Below are positions 43,345 to 53,481 of a DNA stretch of 64,000 nucleotides, one piece after another (the first letter of the stretch is position 1; every line of letters starts with the position of its first letter). A program made the position numbers and the translations under genes. The notes beneath the pieces were generated by a model. That model was not told the origin of the DNA and did no database searches. It saw nothing but the letters and a program-made list of their open reading frames with translations. This DNA is from Prorocentrum cordatum (Eukaryota > Sar > Dinophyceae > Prorocentrales > Prorocentraceae): NCBI GenBank assembly GCA_963575745.1, contig CAUYUJ010020726.1, positions 614,969 through 678,968 on the forward strand, written 5' to 3'.

Positions 43345-43827
43345 TTGGGTTCACACTGGTTTTCCTCCTTCACCCTCCCTCACCTCTCCCTCTCCTCCTT
43401 CACCCTCCCTCTCTCCCTCCTTCCCTCCTCGTCTCCATCCGCCGTATCATTATCCTCTGTTCCCTCATCCTTCACTCCTCCCAACCTCCGCGTCCTTCAC
43501 AACGACGACGACTACGAGAACGAGGCCAACGACGACGACCTCCACGACGAAGACCTCGTCGACGACCTCGGCTACGACGACTTCGGCGGCGACCTCGACA
43601 ACGATTTCGGCGAAGCACGTCAAATCGCCGCTAACTCCACTATGCGGAGGGCGTGGCGTTCGTTGGACCCGAGTTCCGAGCTGCCGCTAAAGCGGTGGTC
43701 CGAGAGTGTTTTGCAGGCTCTGGCAGACTGGGTGGCCGCCCCCGGCAGCGGCGGTCGGGAACTTGGCCTCGAGATGTTTCGCCGGTTTCGGGCTCTCGGG
43801 GCCCTCCACGAGCCCTGGGACTGTTAG
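43345..43827 (+). CDS. Asp-rich open frame with helical C-terminus
   Basis: The credible part starts near 43497. It reads LHNDDDYENEANDDDLHDED then LGYDDFGGDLDNDFGEARQI, a strongly acidic tract, then MRRAWRSLDPSSELPLKRWS and SVLQALADWVAAPGSG, and finally LEMFRRFRALGALHEPWDC then TAG. G/C third positions dominate throughout. The first 50 codons are a pyrimidine-rich (TCCCTC)n tract that looks like an intron end. An AG near 43520 (TACGAG) could be the acceptor. It is followed directly by a small TIR element and then the RT relic, so it may be an N-terminal part of that retroelement. No family recognised. Confidence 0.45.
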   Translation: MGSHWFSSFTLPHLSLSSFTLPLSLLPSSSPSAVSLSSVPSSFTPPNLRVLHNDDDYENEANDDDLHDEDLVDDLGYDDFGGDLDNDFGEARQIAANSTMRRAWRSLDPSSELPLKRWSESVLQALADWVAAPGSGGRELGLEMFRRFRALGALHEPWDC

Positions 43828-43906
43828 AAAACGATTCAGGATGAAGATCTCGTCCTGTGGGGAGGCCCCGAGGTCCAGGACCCGTTTCCTTTAGGACACG
43901 TTTTCG
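43827..43906. mobile_element. Short TIR repeat family H (~80 bp)
   Basis: GAAAACGATTCAGGATGAAG on the left and, complemented, GAAAACGTGTCCTAAAGGAA on the right: imperfect inverted ends over about 30 bp around a short loop. It contains GTCCAGGACCCGTTTCC, which recurs near 12968, 47700 and 55340. It begins right at the stop codon of the preceding frame. Confidence 0.5.
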
Positions 43907-43919
43907 CCATGCTGAGGCG

Positions 43920-45350
43920 GGGAGGAGCAGGACCTGGCTGAGGCCGTTGCCTCCGCCCAGCTAGGCGTGGCGATGGCCGCGCTAGAGCGTCCCACCACAA
44001 GTAGTGGCATCCTTGGACTCAGCGTGAGTCTCCTCGTCTCCTCGAAGCCACACGGCGACGGCATCGTGAAGAGGATGCCCGGCAACATCACCCAGCTGAT
44101 GCACGGACACGGACGCAGTAATCTACATGTGATTTTCACTACCTTGCTCACATCGGGGCTCACGCCAGCGGGTCCGCTCGCTGTCCGCGCGGGACTTGGC
44201 GCTGGTGGTTGCCCCCTGGCAAGGAGTGGCCGTCGAAGGCGTGGAGCGCGCCGCCCCGACGTGGGCGTACGCGGATAACCGCAGCCTCAAGGCCGCCGGC
44301 GGGCCTTCCAACTCCGCGGTGGGCGCCGCGTCCGATGCTTCCCACGAGCGGGTCGTCCTGGCGGCAGGCTTGGGCTGGCGATGAGGAGGTGGGGCACCTT
44401 GGCGTGGTCACAGGGCCACCCAGGGTAACTGAGGTTAAGCTTCCGTTGACGCGCGACGGCTGGGGGCTATCGGGCCCTTCCTCGGTTCAAGGTGCGCGCC
44501 CCTGTCATCGAGCTGTCGGCGGCGGCCGTGAACAAGGCAATGCAGACCGCAATGCCGCGTTCCTCATGTGCCTGGTGGTGCGGGGCCCGGCGCATGGCGG
44601 ACCACGTCATGCATGAGCTGCAGAACAGTTATCTGGACGGTCGCCCTGGGCTGGAGGTTGCCCGTGAGCTGCGTCCTCTTGCCCTCGCTGAAGGCCCGTG
44701 CGGCGGCCCTGCAGCTGGAGTTGATCTGCGACCCAGGTGCGGTGGCGGATGCGCCCGACGACCTTCGAGGACGGTCTGCTTTTGCGGCGACTGGGCGCAG
44801 CGGGTCCCCGAGTTCGACGAGCCTTCGGCAGGGCTCGGCTGGAGGCCACGCGCACCCTGGTGCCCGCTGGAGAGGGGTCCGAGAAAGTGGGCGCGCAGGC
44901 CAGCCCCCACCTGCTCCATGTGTCGAGGCGCGCCGTGACGCTTGCGTGGGTCCAGTGGGCTCGTTTTGACGCTGCTGGCATTGGCTGGGCGGGTCTTGAG
45001 GCTTGTTCCGAGCCCGCTTTCGTTGCTTGGCGTTGAGCCCTGACGCAGCGGGCATGGTTCCTACTCACCATCTGGCCTGGCGGCACCATGGTACCTGCTC
45101 GATGGCTTGCGGCGTCGGCTGCCAGAGCGGCTGGCGACGTGGACGAGCGCGGGGTCCCTCTCCAACCTGGGGCACAGGAGCAAAGCAGGTGCCGCCACTG
45201 CGGCGCACTGGCGAAGAGCGCCCGCCACCTGGGGCCGAGTGCAGCCGCCTACGGGCCGCGCGGCGCCGCATTGGCCAGCAGTGTGTGCTCGCGGAGGCTC
45301 GGTAGGCGGCTCAGCACCAGGCGACTTCGGCCACCGACTGAGTCGTTGAG
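43920..45350 (+). mobile_element. Reverse transcriptase relic, second lineage (plus)
   Basis: Segments in order: EQDLAEAVASAQLGVAMAAL and GDGIVKRMPGNITQLMHGHG (43930-44115, strong codon bias), then SLSARDLALVVAPWQGVAVE and PTWAYADNRSLKAAG (44170-44300), where Y-A-D-N stands in the place of the RT active-site Y-A-D-D. EEVGHLGVVTGPPR, a DGWG phrase, and CAWWCGARRMADHVMHEL (about 44566-44620) follow as in dinoflagellate RT proteins. Near the end, EQSRCRHCGALAKSARHLGP gives a C-x2-C ribbon. Frames shift several times. Codon bias is better than in the LINE relics, suggesting it is younger or domesticated for a time. Confidence 0.55.
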
Positions 45351-45589
45351 GACGCTGCAAGATGGCACAAGCTGCTATCGGTGTCTTCCAGATGGGCATC
45401 TTGGTCGTGGAGCTGTGCGCTCATGACCGCGAACTCGACGCGGTGGTGGAGGGCATTACCTGACTCCCTTCGTATTCTCCCAACACGCTGGCGTTCCGTG
45501 CTGTGGCCGCTCGGGAGGCTGCTCGCTGGCCATTCCCCATCATCCTGCTGCGCTTCCACTCCACAGCGGTTGCAGCACAGACCACGACA

Positions 45590-45658
45590 GTCCACGACGA
45601 CGATGACGACTAAGAGGATTGCGACGCATCTGCGACGGCGGCGGCGCCGACGGCTGTG

Positions 45659-45698
<40 letters not shown>

Positions 45699-47000
45699 CG
45701 AGGACTACGACGACGTTCAGGTCGACGACGAGCACGACGAATGCGACCCTCCCTGGAGGAGGCGAGGCAGCTGGAGGAGCTGATAGAGCACACCCTGCGC
45801 GAGCAGCAGGATGATGCGAAGCAGCCGAGGCAGGGCTTCCGGCGCCCTTCCGTTCACAAAGGCTCGTCTGCACCGTCGCCGTCGTGGTCGTTGCTGCCGT
45901 CGCCGTGGCGGTTCGAATAGAGTCTTTCTGGGCCTCGAGGGGCACCCTGTCGCCATGGCCAGATCCGCGTAGAGAGGGATCTCGTCAGACTCGGGTGTCG
46001 TCATCGTCGGCGGCGGCGTCGCCGCCGTTCCGGCTGGCAACGGGGCTTGTGACCCCCGACGCCGCGGAGTTGGCCGCCGCAGTTTGCGTCGCCGTCGCCG
46101 TCGTCGGGGTCGGCGTCGGAGTGGGCGTCAGCATCGGCGTTTACGTCGGCGTCCGCATCGGCGTCGTCCGTGTCGGCAACGTCGTCGTTGGCGTCGTTGT
46201 CTCGGCTGGAAGCGGTCTCGCGGCCAGCGCCGGTGCCATCGCCGCGGGCGCGCGCGCAGCTGGCCGCCACACCGGGTACCGTCGTCGTTGTCGCAGTCCT
46301 CGTCGTCGTCGGCGTCGTCGTCGTCGCTTGCGTCGGTGGCGTCGTCGTCGCGGTGGTCGCCACAATCTCTTCCTCAGAGTTGGTACCCGACCGTTCGCAG
46401 GGCCCTAGGGCCCCAGGGCCAAGGCCCTAGGGCCCTAGGGCCCGACCTGGACGGCGTTCCCCAACAGCGCTGCGGGCGTGGCGACAGGGGCCACCAGAAT
46501 CGACGAGGGCCCCCCCAGAAGGAACCTTCGAATCGACGACGCCGACGACACGTCGTTCGCATCTTCGTCGTAATCGTCGTCGTCGCCGTCGGCTGCGGCG
46601 TCGTCCGCGTCGTCGTCATCGTCGGCGTCGTCGTCACTGCACCCAAGGCCCCAAGATCGAGCTGCTGGGCAGAAGCCGATCGCCCTCGCCTGGCGGCGCC
46701 GGTTCCCACGAGGTGGTGCGCAACAGATCTCAGGATAGCCGCCGTCGTCGCTGCCGGCGCCGTCTGCTTCGCCAACGTCTCCGTCGCCGTCGCCGTCCAC
46801 GCCGTCGCCGTCCACGTTGTCGTCCACGCCGCCGCCGTCGAGGTCTTTGTCGTTGTCGTTGTCGCTCACGTTCTTCGTCGTCGACACCTCCGCCGGCATT
46901 GTCCACGCCGCCGCTGCCACCATCGCAGTCGTTGTCATTGTCGCTCACGTTCTTCGTCGTCGTCGACGCCGTCGTCGGCGAAGCCGTGATCGATGTTGCC
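45590..47000. repeat. GAC/GTC triplet-rich region
   Basis: (GAC)n at 45595-45720, then (GTC)n/(GGC)n at 45990-46370, 46540-46640 and 46740-46990. They give opposing poly-Asp/Arg and poly-Val/Arg frames. A palindromic GGGCCCTAGGGCCC cluster occurs at 46400-46445. Non-repeat pieces between (45730-45960, 46640-46740) show no recognised gene. At 45366-45425 one frame reads CYRCLPDGHLGRGA, a CCHC-knuckle-like phrase lacking the last Cys. Confidence 0.7.
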
Positions 47001-47611
47001 GGGTTCGGGGGCAGCCGCGGCAGCGCTGCGTCGTTCGTCGCTGTAGTAGTCGTCGACGACCTGGCGTCGCCGCATCTCTGGGGCGTCTCGTCTGCCCTGC
47101 CGGGCGCGGCTTGGAGGACTGGCCGGGATGGGCCCCGCTAACGGCAGGCACGCGAAATCAGAAAGCGGGCTGCAACCAGGTGCCCCGCGGAAACCGGTGC
47201 CAGCAAGGCCTCCGGGACCCACCAGAACTTTTGGGGCGCCCTCGGACTCTCCAGGGTCGACGGCGAGTGTGCCCCAAGATGTTTAGCAGCATTAGGTCTT
47301 ATCGCACATGCATCCTGTAGGAGGAGTGCGGAGAAGGGGAGCGGCGCGGCCTGCTCAGAAGGTAGGGGCGCCTCCGAAGGGAAATCCGTTAGAGGATTCC
47401 GAGCACACTGAGCAGCAGGATGGCTTCTAAAAGAGAGGCTTCTCCTTCTTGGAGAGCCCCCCCTCGCGCCTTTCCCTTCCTCCGTGCATGCCGGAATGGC
47501 GGATGGAGGAAGGGCCAGGGCCCAAACGATTTGAACACAGAAAGACTACCAGCCTTCCAGCTGTTCGCAGAAACATGTTGCCATTCGCCATGGGGGACAC
47601 GGGCCTAAGGG
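47001..47611. other. Spacer
   Basis: Contains a SMALL block (47380-47480) with TTCTAAAAGAGAGGCTTCTC motifs similar in style to 6890-7035. No supported gene. Confidence 0.35.
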
Positions 47612-47740
47612 AAACGGGTCCTGAGGTTTTTGTTTCGCCGTTTTTGGCTCCCCGGGGCCCCCCACGGGACCCGGGACCCTCCACGGGCCTTGGGACCGTC
47701 AGGGTCCAGCACCGGTTTCCCTCAGGACGCGGTCCCCCTA
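47612..47740. mobile_element. Family H-like TIR element (~130 bp)
   Basis: Left CCTAAGGGAAACGGGTCCTG; right end complementary to TCCTGAGGGAAACCGGTGCT. About 22 bp of inverted ends at roughly 80 percent. Contains CGCCGTTTTTGGCTC in the middle, which only superficially resembles an SL. Confidence 0.5.
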
Positions 47741-47798
47741 CGGTTACTACGGGGTGGGATCTTGAAGAGGTTCTGACAACTCACCGACTGCGGCCCAG

Positions 47799-47937
47799 GA
47801 GAGGCAGCTGAAGCCCTCCAGCACCCTTGTCGTGCCGCAGCAGACCAGCGGCAAGAGGCTGAGCGGGACTCCCACCTCCGACGAGCTGCTGCACGAGGCG
47901 CCGGAGCTGCAGAGCGGTGTCCTGGGAGAAAGCAGCG
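47799..47937 (+). CDS. Candidate internal exon
   Basis: Acceptor CACCGACTGCGGCCCAG (ending 47798) and donor AGCAGCG then GTACAG (47938). The 139-nt segment reads ERQLKPSSTLVVPQQTSGKR, then LSGTPTSDELLHEAPELQSG and VLGESS, with essentially all codons ending in G or C. Phase 0 start, phase 1 end. The sequence looks like a disordered linker followed by an acidic helix. The intron downstream contains the TA-flanked MITE at 47969-48150. No family recognised; the partner exons are not identified. Confidence 0.55.
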
Positions 47938-47968
47938 GTACAGCTTACATTTCAATTGACGGTACATA

Positions 47969-48150
47969 CTCCAGATTTCGTAATAAAAGGGAGGGGGTCT
48001 CAACCCTCCCAAACGAGAAGTTTTAGACCCCCCCCCCGTGGGAGAACCCTCCAGAACATCGTCCCCAGACCCCCCCAGGCCCTCCAAGATAGCCTGGAAG
48101 AGACCCCCCCCCGAAATGAGACCCCCCTTCCTTTATTACGAAAGCTGGAG
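47969..48150. mobile_element. TA-flanked MITE (182 bp), single copy
   Basis: Left CTCCAGATTTCGTAATAAAA then GGGAGGGGGTCTCA; right end complementary to CTCCAGCTTTCGTAATAAAG then GAAGGGGGGTCTCA. About 34 bp of inverted ends, 90 percent identical. It lies between TA dinucleotides (47967-47968, 48151-48152). TA target sites and CTCC ends fit the Tc1/mariner (Stowaway-like) group. Confidence 0.8.
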
Positions 48151-48204
48151 TACACACACATATATATACATATGTGCGACACCCCGTAGTTGCGGATAAG
48201 AACG

Positions 48205-48370
48205 AGGGGGCGGGCGCGGGTTGGGTCGCGGGTGGGTCGCGGGCGAGTCGTTGGCGTGTCGCGGCCCGGGTCGGGGGCGGGTTGCGGGTGGGCCGCGGGT
48301 GGGTCGCAGGTGAGTCGCGGGTGGGTCGCGGGTGGGCCGCGGGTGGGTCGCGGGCCGGGTCGCGGGCGAG
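48205..48370 (+). repeat. (GGGTCGCGGGTG)n minisatellite
   Basis: 11-12-bp units, about 13 copies. Confidence 0.88.
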
Positions 48371-48377
48371 ACGACGA

Positions 48378-48392
48378 CAATAAAAAACAATC

Positions 48393-48431
<39 letters not shown>

Positions 48432-48563
48432 AACCAACAGCAGCAACAACACCAACAACAACAACACCACCAACAACAACAACAGCAACGGCAACAACAA
48501 CAACAGCAACAGCAACAGCAACAGCAACATCAACAGCAGCAGCAACAACAACAGCAACAACAA

Positions 48564-48595
<32 letters not shown>

Positions 48596-48640
48596 ACAAC
48601 AACAGCAACACAATCAATAGCAACAACAGCAGCAGCAGTA
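48378..48640 (+). repeat. (CAA)n / (CAG)n array
   Basis: CAA with CAG and ACC interruptions; plus frame gives poly-Asn/Ser/Thr, other frames poly-Gln. Confidence 0.95.
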
Positions 48641-48726
48641 ACAGCGTTCCTCCTTTCTTCATCCTCCCCCATCTTCCCTCTCCTTCTTGCTCCGATCCCT
48701 CCCTCTGCCCTCCGAACCAGTCAACC

Positions 48727-49690
48727 GTTTTGGCACACCCCTCACACATCTCGTGGCCCCAATACGGAGCCCCACCGAAGGTCCACATGCCAGCCTTCGC
48801 ATGCAGCCGCCGCCCCCATGTTGGCACACCCCTCACACGTTTCGTGGCCCCATAAGGAGCTTCACCGAAGGCCCCTGTGGCTGCGTTCGCATGCGCCCGC
48901 CGCACCCATGTCGGCACACCCTCCGCACGTTTCGTGACCCCGTAGAATGCCCCCCCCCCCCCCCCCCCCAAAGCCCCATTGGCTGCGTTCGCATGCGCAA
49001 GCGTTTCATGGCCCCATAAGGAGCTCCACCGAAGGCCCCATTGGATGCGTTCGCATGCGCCCGCCGCACCCATGTCGGCAAACCCTTCACACGTTTCGTG
49101 GCGCCAACGGGGATTCCACCGAAAGCCCCAGTGGCTGCGTCCGCATGCGCCCGCGAAGCCCTCACACGTTTCGTGGCGTTCGCATGCGCCCGCCGCACCC
49201 ATTTTGCCACACCCCTCACACGTTGCGTGGCCCCTTACGGAACTCCGCTGGGGGCCCTTGTGGCTGCGTTCGCACGCGCCCGCCGCTTTTTTTTCGGAAC
49301 ATCCTCAAACGCTTCGTGGCCTCATAGGGACTTCACCCGAAGGCCCCCTGTGGCTACGTTCGCATGAGCCCGCCGCGCCCTTTTCGGCACGCCCCTCACA
49401 CGTTTCGTGGCCCCGTATGGGGGCTCCACTGAAGGCCCGTGTGACTGCGTTCGCATGCGCCCGCCGCACCCATTTCGGCACACCCTACACACGTTTCGTG
49501 ACCCCGTAGAATGCTCCCCCCAAGGCCCCATTGGCTGCGCTCGCATGCGCCAGCCTCGCCCATTTCGGCACACCCCTCACACGTCTCGTGGCGCCAAAAG
49601 GGAGCTCCACCGAAGGCCCCAGTGGCTGCGTTGGCATGTGCCCGCCGCACTCAGCTTGGCACACCCTTCACGCGCTTCCTGGCCCAAGGG
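48727..49690 (+). repeat. ~92-bp minisatellite, array 2 (about 12 units)
   Basis: Unit core CACCCCTCACACGTTTCGTG, middle ACCGAAGGCCCC-TGGCTGCG, end TTCGCATGCGCCCGCCGCAC. Cores near 48745, 48835, 48927, 49006 (short), 49094, 49160 (short), 49220, 49310, 49400, 49490, 49580 and 49670. A poly-C run sits at 48949-48968. Homologous to 42412-42955. Confidence 0.92.
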
Positions 49691-50440
49691 GGGCTCACAA
49701 CTGCATGTGGTTGGGTCCTTCGCGGGGCTAGTTTCATCGAGTGTGGTTACTGTGTCGAGATCAACCGACCCGTGTTTCGTGCCGTTTGATAAGGGGGGCC
49801 TTTCGACCAAGCCTGCGGGCCATGTGGGGGGAATCCCCCAGACACACTTCGACACCGACGGTAGTTCAGCATTTGTGGGCACATGATGGGGGCTTTGTCC
49901 CTTCGCAGCATCTCACCCAACCCTCGGCCGCCGAGCCCGCCCCCGTCATCCGGCCAGCTGCACAAAACAACCCAGTGCCAGGCGAACGGCGTGGGGGGAG
50001 TGGGCGAGGTTGTGGTTCTGGGCGGAGCCCCGAATTCCCGAATAGCGTTTCGCTGTGTGGATCCCATGGAGGCACACAAGAACCACAGAAGAGTCTCACA
50101 GGGTGGGCGGGGAGCCTGGGACCGCCGGGTCTGGAAGCGGTCCGCAAACGTTTTGCTTGAGTTTCCATCGTCATGGATTCAGGAGTCGTGTTGCCGCCGT
50201 CGTGCTGGTTATACTCATGCTCCGGACGGCAAGGATGTTTGGTCAAATACACACTCGGGTGCACATCGTGGCTGTGGTATCACTCCTGCCCCCCTCGGCC
50301 GACCTCCTGTTCCTCGACCTGCCTCTTCACCTTCGCTGCTATTCGGGTGCTTGGCTGGGATGACAGTATGTGCGTCGCGCGGTGCCCTGGACTGGCTGAA
50401 TGACTGGTCTCATCCGTTAGAAGGCCGTTCCATTGACGGC
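49691..50440. other. Spacer right of array 2
   Basis: Starts with the shared TCACAACTGCATGTGGTT. Otherwise non-repetitive with several overlapping open frames (for example 49883-50980) but no domain. Confidence 0.4.
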
Positions 50441-51030
50441 CACCGAGTGCACAACCCATGGCGCAACGAATGCCCGCCGTTTCATGTCCTGCCGCCGAGC
50501 GCGCAACCTATGGAGCAGCCAACATCAGACCGTTTTCTGCTCGGCGCCGCAGTTCTCAGCCTACGGCGTAACCAGTACCAGGCAGTTCTCCTGGCCACCA
50601 CCGAGTACGGAACCTATTATTTTCGATCGCCGAATGCGCAATCCATTGCGGAACCAATGGCAGGCAGTTGTATTAACCCCCGTCAAGCGTGTAACCTATG
50701 TCGCAACACATTCAGACCGTTTGGTTCTCGCCTGCCGCGTGCAACAGCGAGCCGTTCTCAACCGCCGAGTGCACAATATTTGGCTAACCATGAGCAGGTC
50801 TCCGTCTTGGCCGCCGAGTGTGCACTGGCAGGCCGTTCTGTCATATTTGCCGCCGAGCGCGCAGCCTGTGGTGCAACCCTTGGACGGAGCATGGCGCGAC
50901 CCATGGATCATGGATGGGGCGCAGCCCATGGCAGAACCCGTGGATGGCGCGAACCATGGATCCCGCAACCCATGGCGTAACCTCTGGATCACGCAGCATG
51001 TCGCGCAACCCATGGATCTGGAAGCACATG
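50440..51030 (+). repeat. Degenerate tandem repeats with CGCAACCCATGG
   Basis: 50440-50880 repeats a GCCGCCGAGTGCGCAACC-ATGG-GCAACC unit about every 45-50 or 90 bp. 50885-51030 condenses to CGCAACCCATGGATC-like 12-25-bp units. Confidence 0.7.
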
Positions 51031-51352
51031 GCGCGCCACAGGGGTGGCACACACTCCAACACACACGTTCGAGAGTCAGCGGGCAGGCGACTCGCCCTGC
51101 GGTCATAGCCTCGCACGCCGGGCGCTGGCGGGCGAGCAGTCGACCCCTCACGGGGCAGTGGCAGAGCAGCAGCCTGGCCGGCGGCAGCCGGGGCTGGCGG
51201 TCAAGGGACACACACACACACACTTTTTGATTCGCGGGTCGAGAGCGCACCTCTTCCGGTCGAAGCTAAGCGGGCCGCGCGAGTCTTGGGTTAACCAGGG
51301 ATGGGGGAAGAAAGGGGGGCGCAGCCTCAGAGCGAGGCCGGGGGGAGGCAAA

Positions 51353-51353
51353 G

Positions 51354-51405
<52 letters not shown>

Positions 51406-51420
51406 ATACACACATACACA
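51353..51420 (+). repeat. (CA)n microsatellite
   Basis: About 25 CA units, then CGTATACACACATACACAC. Confidence 0.97.
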
Positions 51421-51437
51421 CCCTGGTCAGGGCCTAA

Positions 51438-51779
51438 GCGGCTGGCGGTGGCACCCCCGCGGCGAGCTGTCTTTGTGACTCTGCTCCGCCAGGTGAGGAG
51501 GCGGACGCCCCTGCCTCCCCGCGCCTGGCGACTCCGAGTGCGTCCTCTAGCGCATCCTCTGCGGCCCTGGCTGCGCCAGAAGACAGCAGCCCCGCCCCGC
51601 AGGCCGCTCCCGACACCCAGCGCAGGGAGAAGGCCTGCACGGGCAGCCCCGGCGAGATCCAGCCTCCGGGAGCCACCGATTCGCTCGGGCCGTGCCCCAT
51701 GGATGCGGGGCCCCATGGATGCGCGGGGCGTCGTGTCGCGGATGGCCCATACGCGGAGCGCATCCACACGACCGCGTAG
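51438..51779 (+). CDS. Candidate 3'-terminal exon, Ala/Ser/Pro-rich
   Basis: Open between TAA (51435) and TAG (51777-51779). A likely acceptor is TTTGTGACTCTGCTCCGCCAG near 51494. After it the frame reads EEADAPASPRLATPSASSSA, then SSAALAAPEDSSPAPQAAPD, REKACTGSPGEIQPPGATDS and ends GRRVADGPYAERIHTTA. About 80 percent G/C third positions. The low-complexity linker followed by a Cys/Gly/Pro tail looks like a real but unidentified C-terminus. The minus strand is also open here, with an Ala/Gly-rich reading that I rank lower. Confidence 0.45.
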   Translation, partial: AAGGGTPAASCLCDSAPPGEEADAPASPRLATPSASSSASSAALAAPEDSSPAPQAAPDTQRREKACTGSPGEIQPPGATDSLGPCPMDAGPHGCAGRRVADGPYAERIHTTA

Positions 51780-51963
51780 CCACGGGATCGCGCCCCGGAG
51801 TCCAGACCGCGAGGGCGTGTAGATGTGGAGGTTCGTCGCTCCTGGGGCTCCTGGGCCCCCGCGCAACCAAAACGCAGAGCCGAGGGGCCCCGGCCCCCAG
51901 AGCGCTGTGGTCCTGCCCCGGCCCCGGAGCACTGCGTGGAGCCCCGACGGGTCTGGCATTACG

Positions 51964-52111
51964 TCGGGCTTGCCCCTCTACAGCAGCAGAATTCAAAAGT
52001 AGCCCCAAAATAGTATGGGGACTAATTTTGAGTATTTTAAATAATTTGGGAATCTTTTGGGGGTATTTTTCATTTTTCGTCGAAAATCCCCCTGTAGGGG
52101 GACACGCCCGA
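51964..52111. mobile_element. MITE family G, copy 2 (~148 bp)
   Basis: Left TCGGGCTTGCCCCTCTACAG; right complementary to TCGGGCGTGTCCCCCTACAG (17 of 20). AT-rich interior with TTTTCATTTTTCGTCGAAAA before the right end. Full-length partner of 36023-36172. Confidence 0.8.
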
Positions 52112-52254
52112 CTTTCAGTCTGGCAGGGCGTGCCAGCGGCCGCCCGCCAGGGGGGGGGGGCCTCACGCGCGAACGGCACTCGACCCGGCCACCCTGACCC
52201 TGGAGGGCGATCCGCTGCAGGTCGGGGGCGGCAAGGAGGGGGGAGAGGACTGGC

Positions 52255-52355
52255 AAGGAGGAGGAGGAGGAGGAGGAGGAGGAGGAGGAGGAGGAGGAGA
52301 TGGAGGAGGAGGAGGAGGCGGAGGAGGAGGAGGAGGAGGAGGAGGAGGAGGAGGA
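52255..52355 (+). repeat. (GGA)n microsatellite
   Basis: GGA triplets with GAT and GGC interruptions. Confidence 0.95.
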
Positions 52356-52447
52356 ACTCAACGGAGTTCGGGGGGGGGAACGATGCCTTTTAAACCATTT
52401 GAAGGCCGAAAGCTCGCCAGGCTCATCCAGTCTGGCGCCGTGAGGAC

Positions 52448-52610
52448 TGGGGGGGTGGATATCATGGCGTGGGCCATGACATTTCTCCAGATGTCATGGC
52501 GCCCCTTCTCATTTCATCACGTCCCTGGCCCCCCCGCTGGGCCGCGCACATGCCGCCGGCCATGGTTTGCACTCCCTCTCTTGAACACCCCCCTCTTGGC
52601 CGCTCCCGAG
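52448..52610. mobile_element. Repeat family D, copy 2 (~163 bp)
   Basis: GGTGGATATCATGGCGTGGG through ATGTCATGGCGCCCC and CGTCCCTGGCCCCCCCG to ACCCCCCTCTTGGCCGCTCC. About 85 percent identical to 33781-33943. It ends 17 bp before a family A element. Confidence 0.78.
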
Positions 52611-52627
52611 CAGGGGGGATCTTCAGA

Positions 52628-52813
52628 TCGACTAGGCGTAAGAATGAGCCTTCGCCAGAGTGACCTTTGGGGCGGGCCCCCACTGGGTGCCCTCGATCGC
52701 TGAACGCGCAGCGGTGGCAGCGGCTTGCTCGCCCAGGTTTGGCCACCCCGCGTCCCGTTTTAGCCGTGCACCAAAGGTCATTATTGCCCCGGGTCGCCCT
52801 TGCGTGTAGCCGA
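52628..52813. mobile_element. MITE family A, copy 2 (186 bp)
   Basis: Ends TCGACTAGGCGTAAGAATGA and, complemented, TCGGCTACACGCAAGGGCGA. Inner arms share GTGACCTTTGG / ACCAAAGGTCA. Flanks TCAGA (52623-52627) and TCAAA (52814-52818), a 5-bp duplication with one change. Same orientation as 6654-6837. Confidence 0.82.
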
Positions 52814-53003
52814 TCAAAGGAGGCAAGAGTCCCCTAACGCTCCACACGGGCTGCAGAGGCGAGGGGGCCGCTGGATTGCCTGGAAGTCATGGAACGCATC
52901 CGCAGCCAATCCCACCATCACGTCGCGCTTGTCCTAGCATCGGGAATCGAGCCTGCGCACCGCGGGTGGCACAGGATATCCGCCCCTGGGTCTCCACCCA
53001 CAG

Positions 53004-53204
53004 GCTGCTGCGAAGCGGAAGGCCGGGGCCGCGGCCGCCAAGAGGCTCCGCCCGGAAGGCTCCCTGCCGACCGCGGGCAGGACCGCGCCCGAGGCCGCGG
53101 CGGCCGCGCCGCGGCAGCCCGGCGAGGCGCCGGACGCGCCATCCCCGGCGCCGGCGGGGCGGAGCTCGCTGGCGCGCGCTGCCTCGGCCTCGCCCGCCAG
53201 CCAG
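53004..53204 (+). CDS. Candidate exon with a nuclear localisation-like stretch
   Basis: Bounded by a textbook acceptor (GGGTCTCCACCCACAG then G) and a textbook donor (CAG then GTGAGA). Exactly 201 nt, phase 0 to 0. It starts AAAKRKAGAAAAKRLRPEGS; the two KR clusters resemble a bipartite nuclear localisation signal. It continues TAPEAAAAAPRQPGEAPDAP, then SLARAASASPASQ. Nearly all codons end in G or C. It could be the N-terminal part of the coiled-coil gene at 55997-57375, same strand and similar composition, but the phases of the exon between could not be settled. The intervening 2.8 kb would be one or more introns carrying families E and F and two foldbacks. Confidence 0.6.
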
Positions 53205-53481
53205 GTGAGAAACGAAGCGCACAGACACACGGTCGGCGGCGAGCGGCGGGGGGAAGGGAGAGGGAGGAGGCCTTCTCAGGAGGCGGCGGGGCTTCTCAGG
53301 AGCCCTGCGGCCTTCGGGGAAGGAGGAGGCAACTCTTCAGGAGGCCGGGTGACATTCGAGCCTTCTGAGAGGGTCCGCCCTTTCTCTTTTTCCCAACTCT
53401 GCTTGGTTGTGTATTTGTTTTGAATAGAGCACCGCGGTCGCGTCTCCTCCTCCCGCCTCCTCCCTCCTCCTGCCCTCTCTT

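Noticed and set aside
45366-45425. Zinc knuckle CYRCLPDGHLGRGA
   Set aside because: The last Cys is missing, the segment is short, and another frame of the same bases looks equally codon-biased; mentioned only within the repeat-region entry.
47625-47655. Third SL-like match (CGCCGTTTTTGGCTC)
   Set aside because: An extra T, no CAAG end, no acceptor tract, and it lies in the middle of a TIR repeat; similarity is probably accidental.
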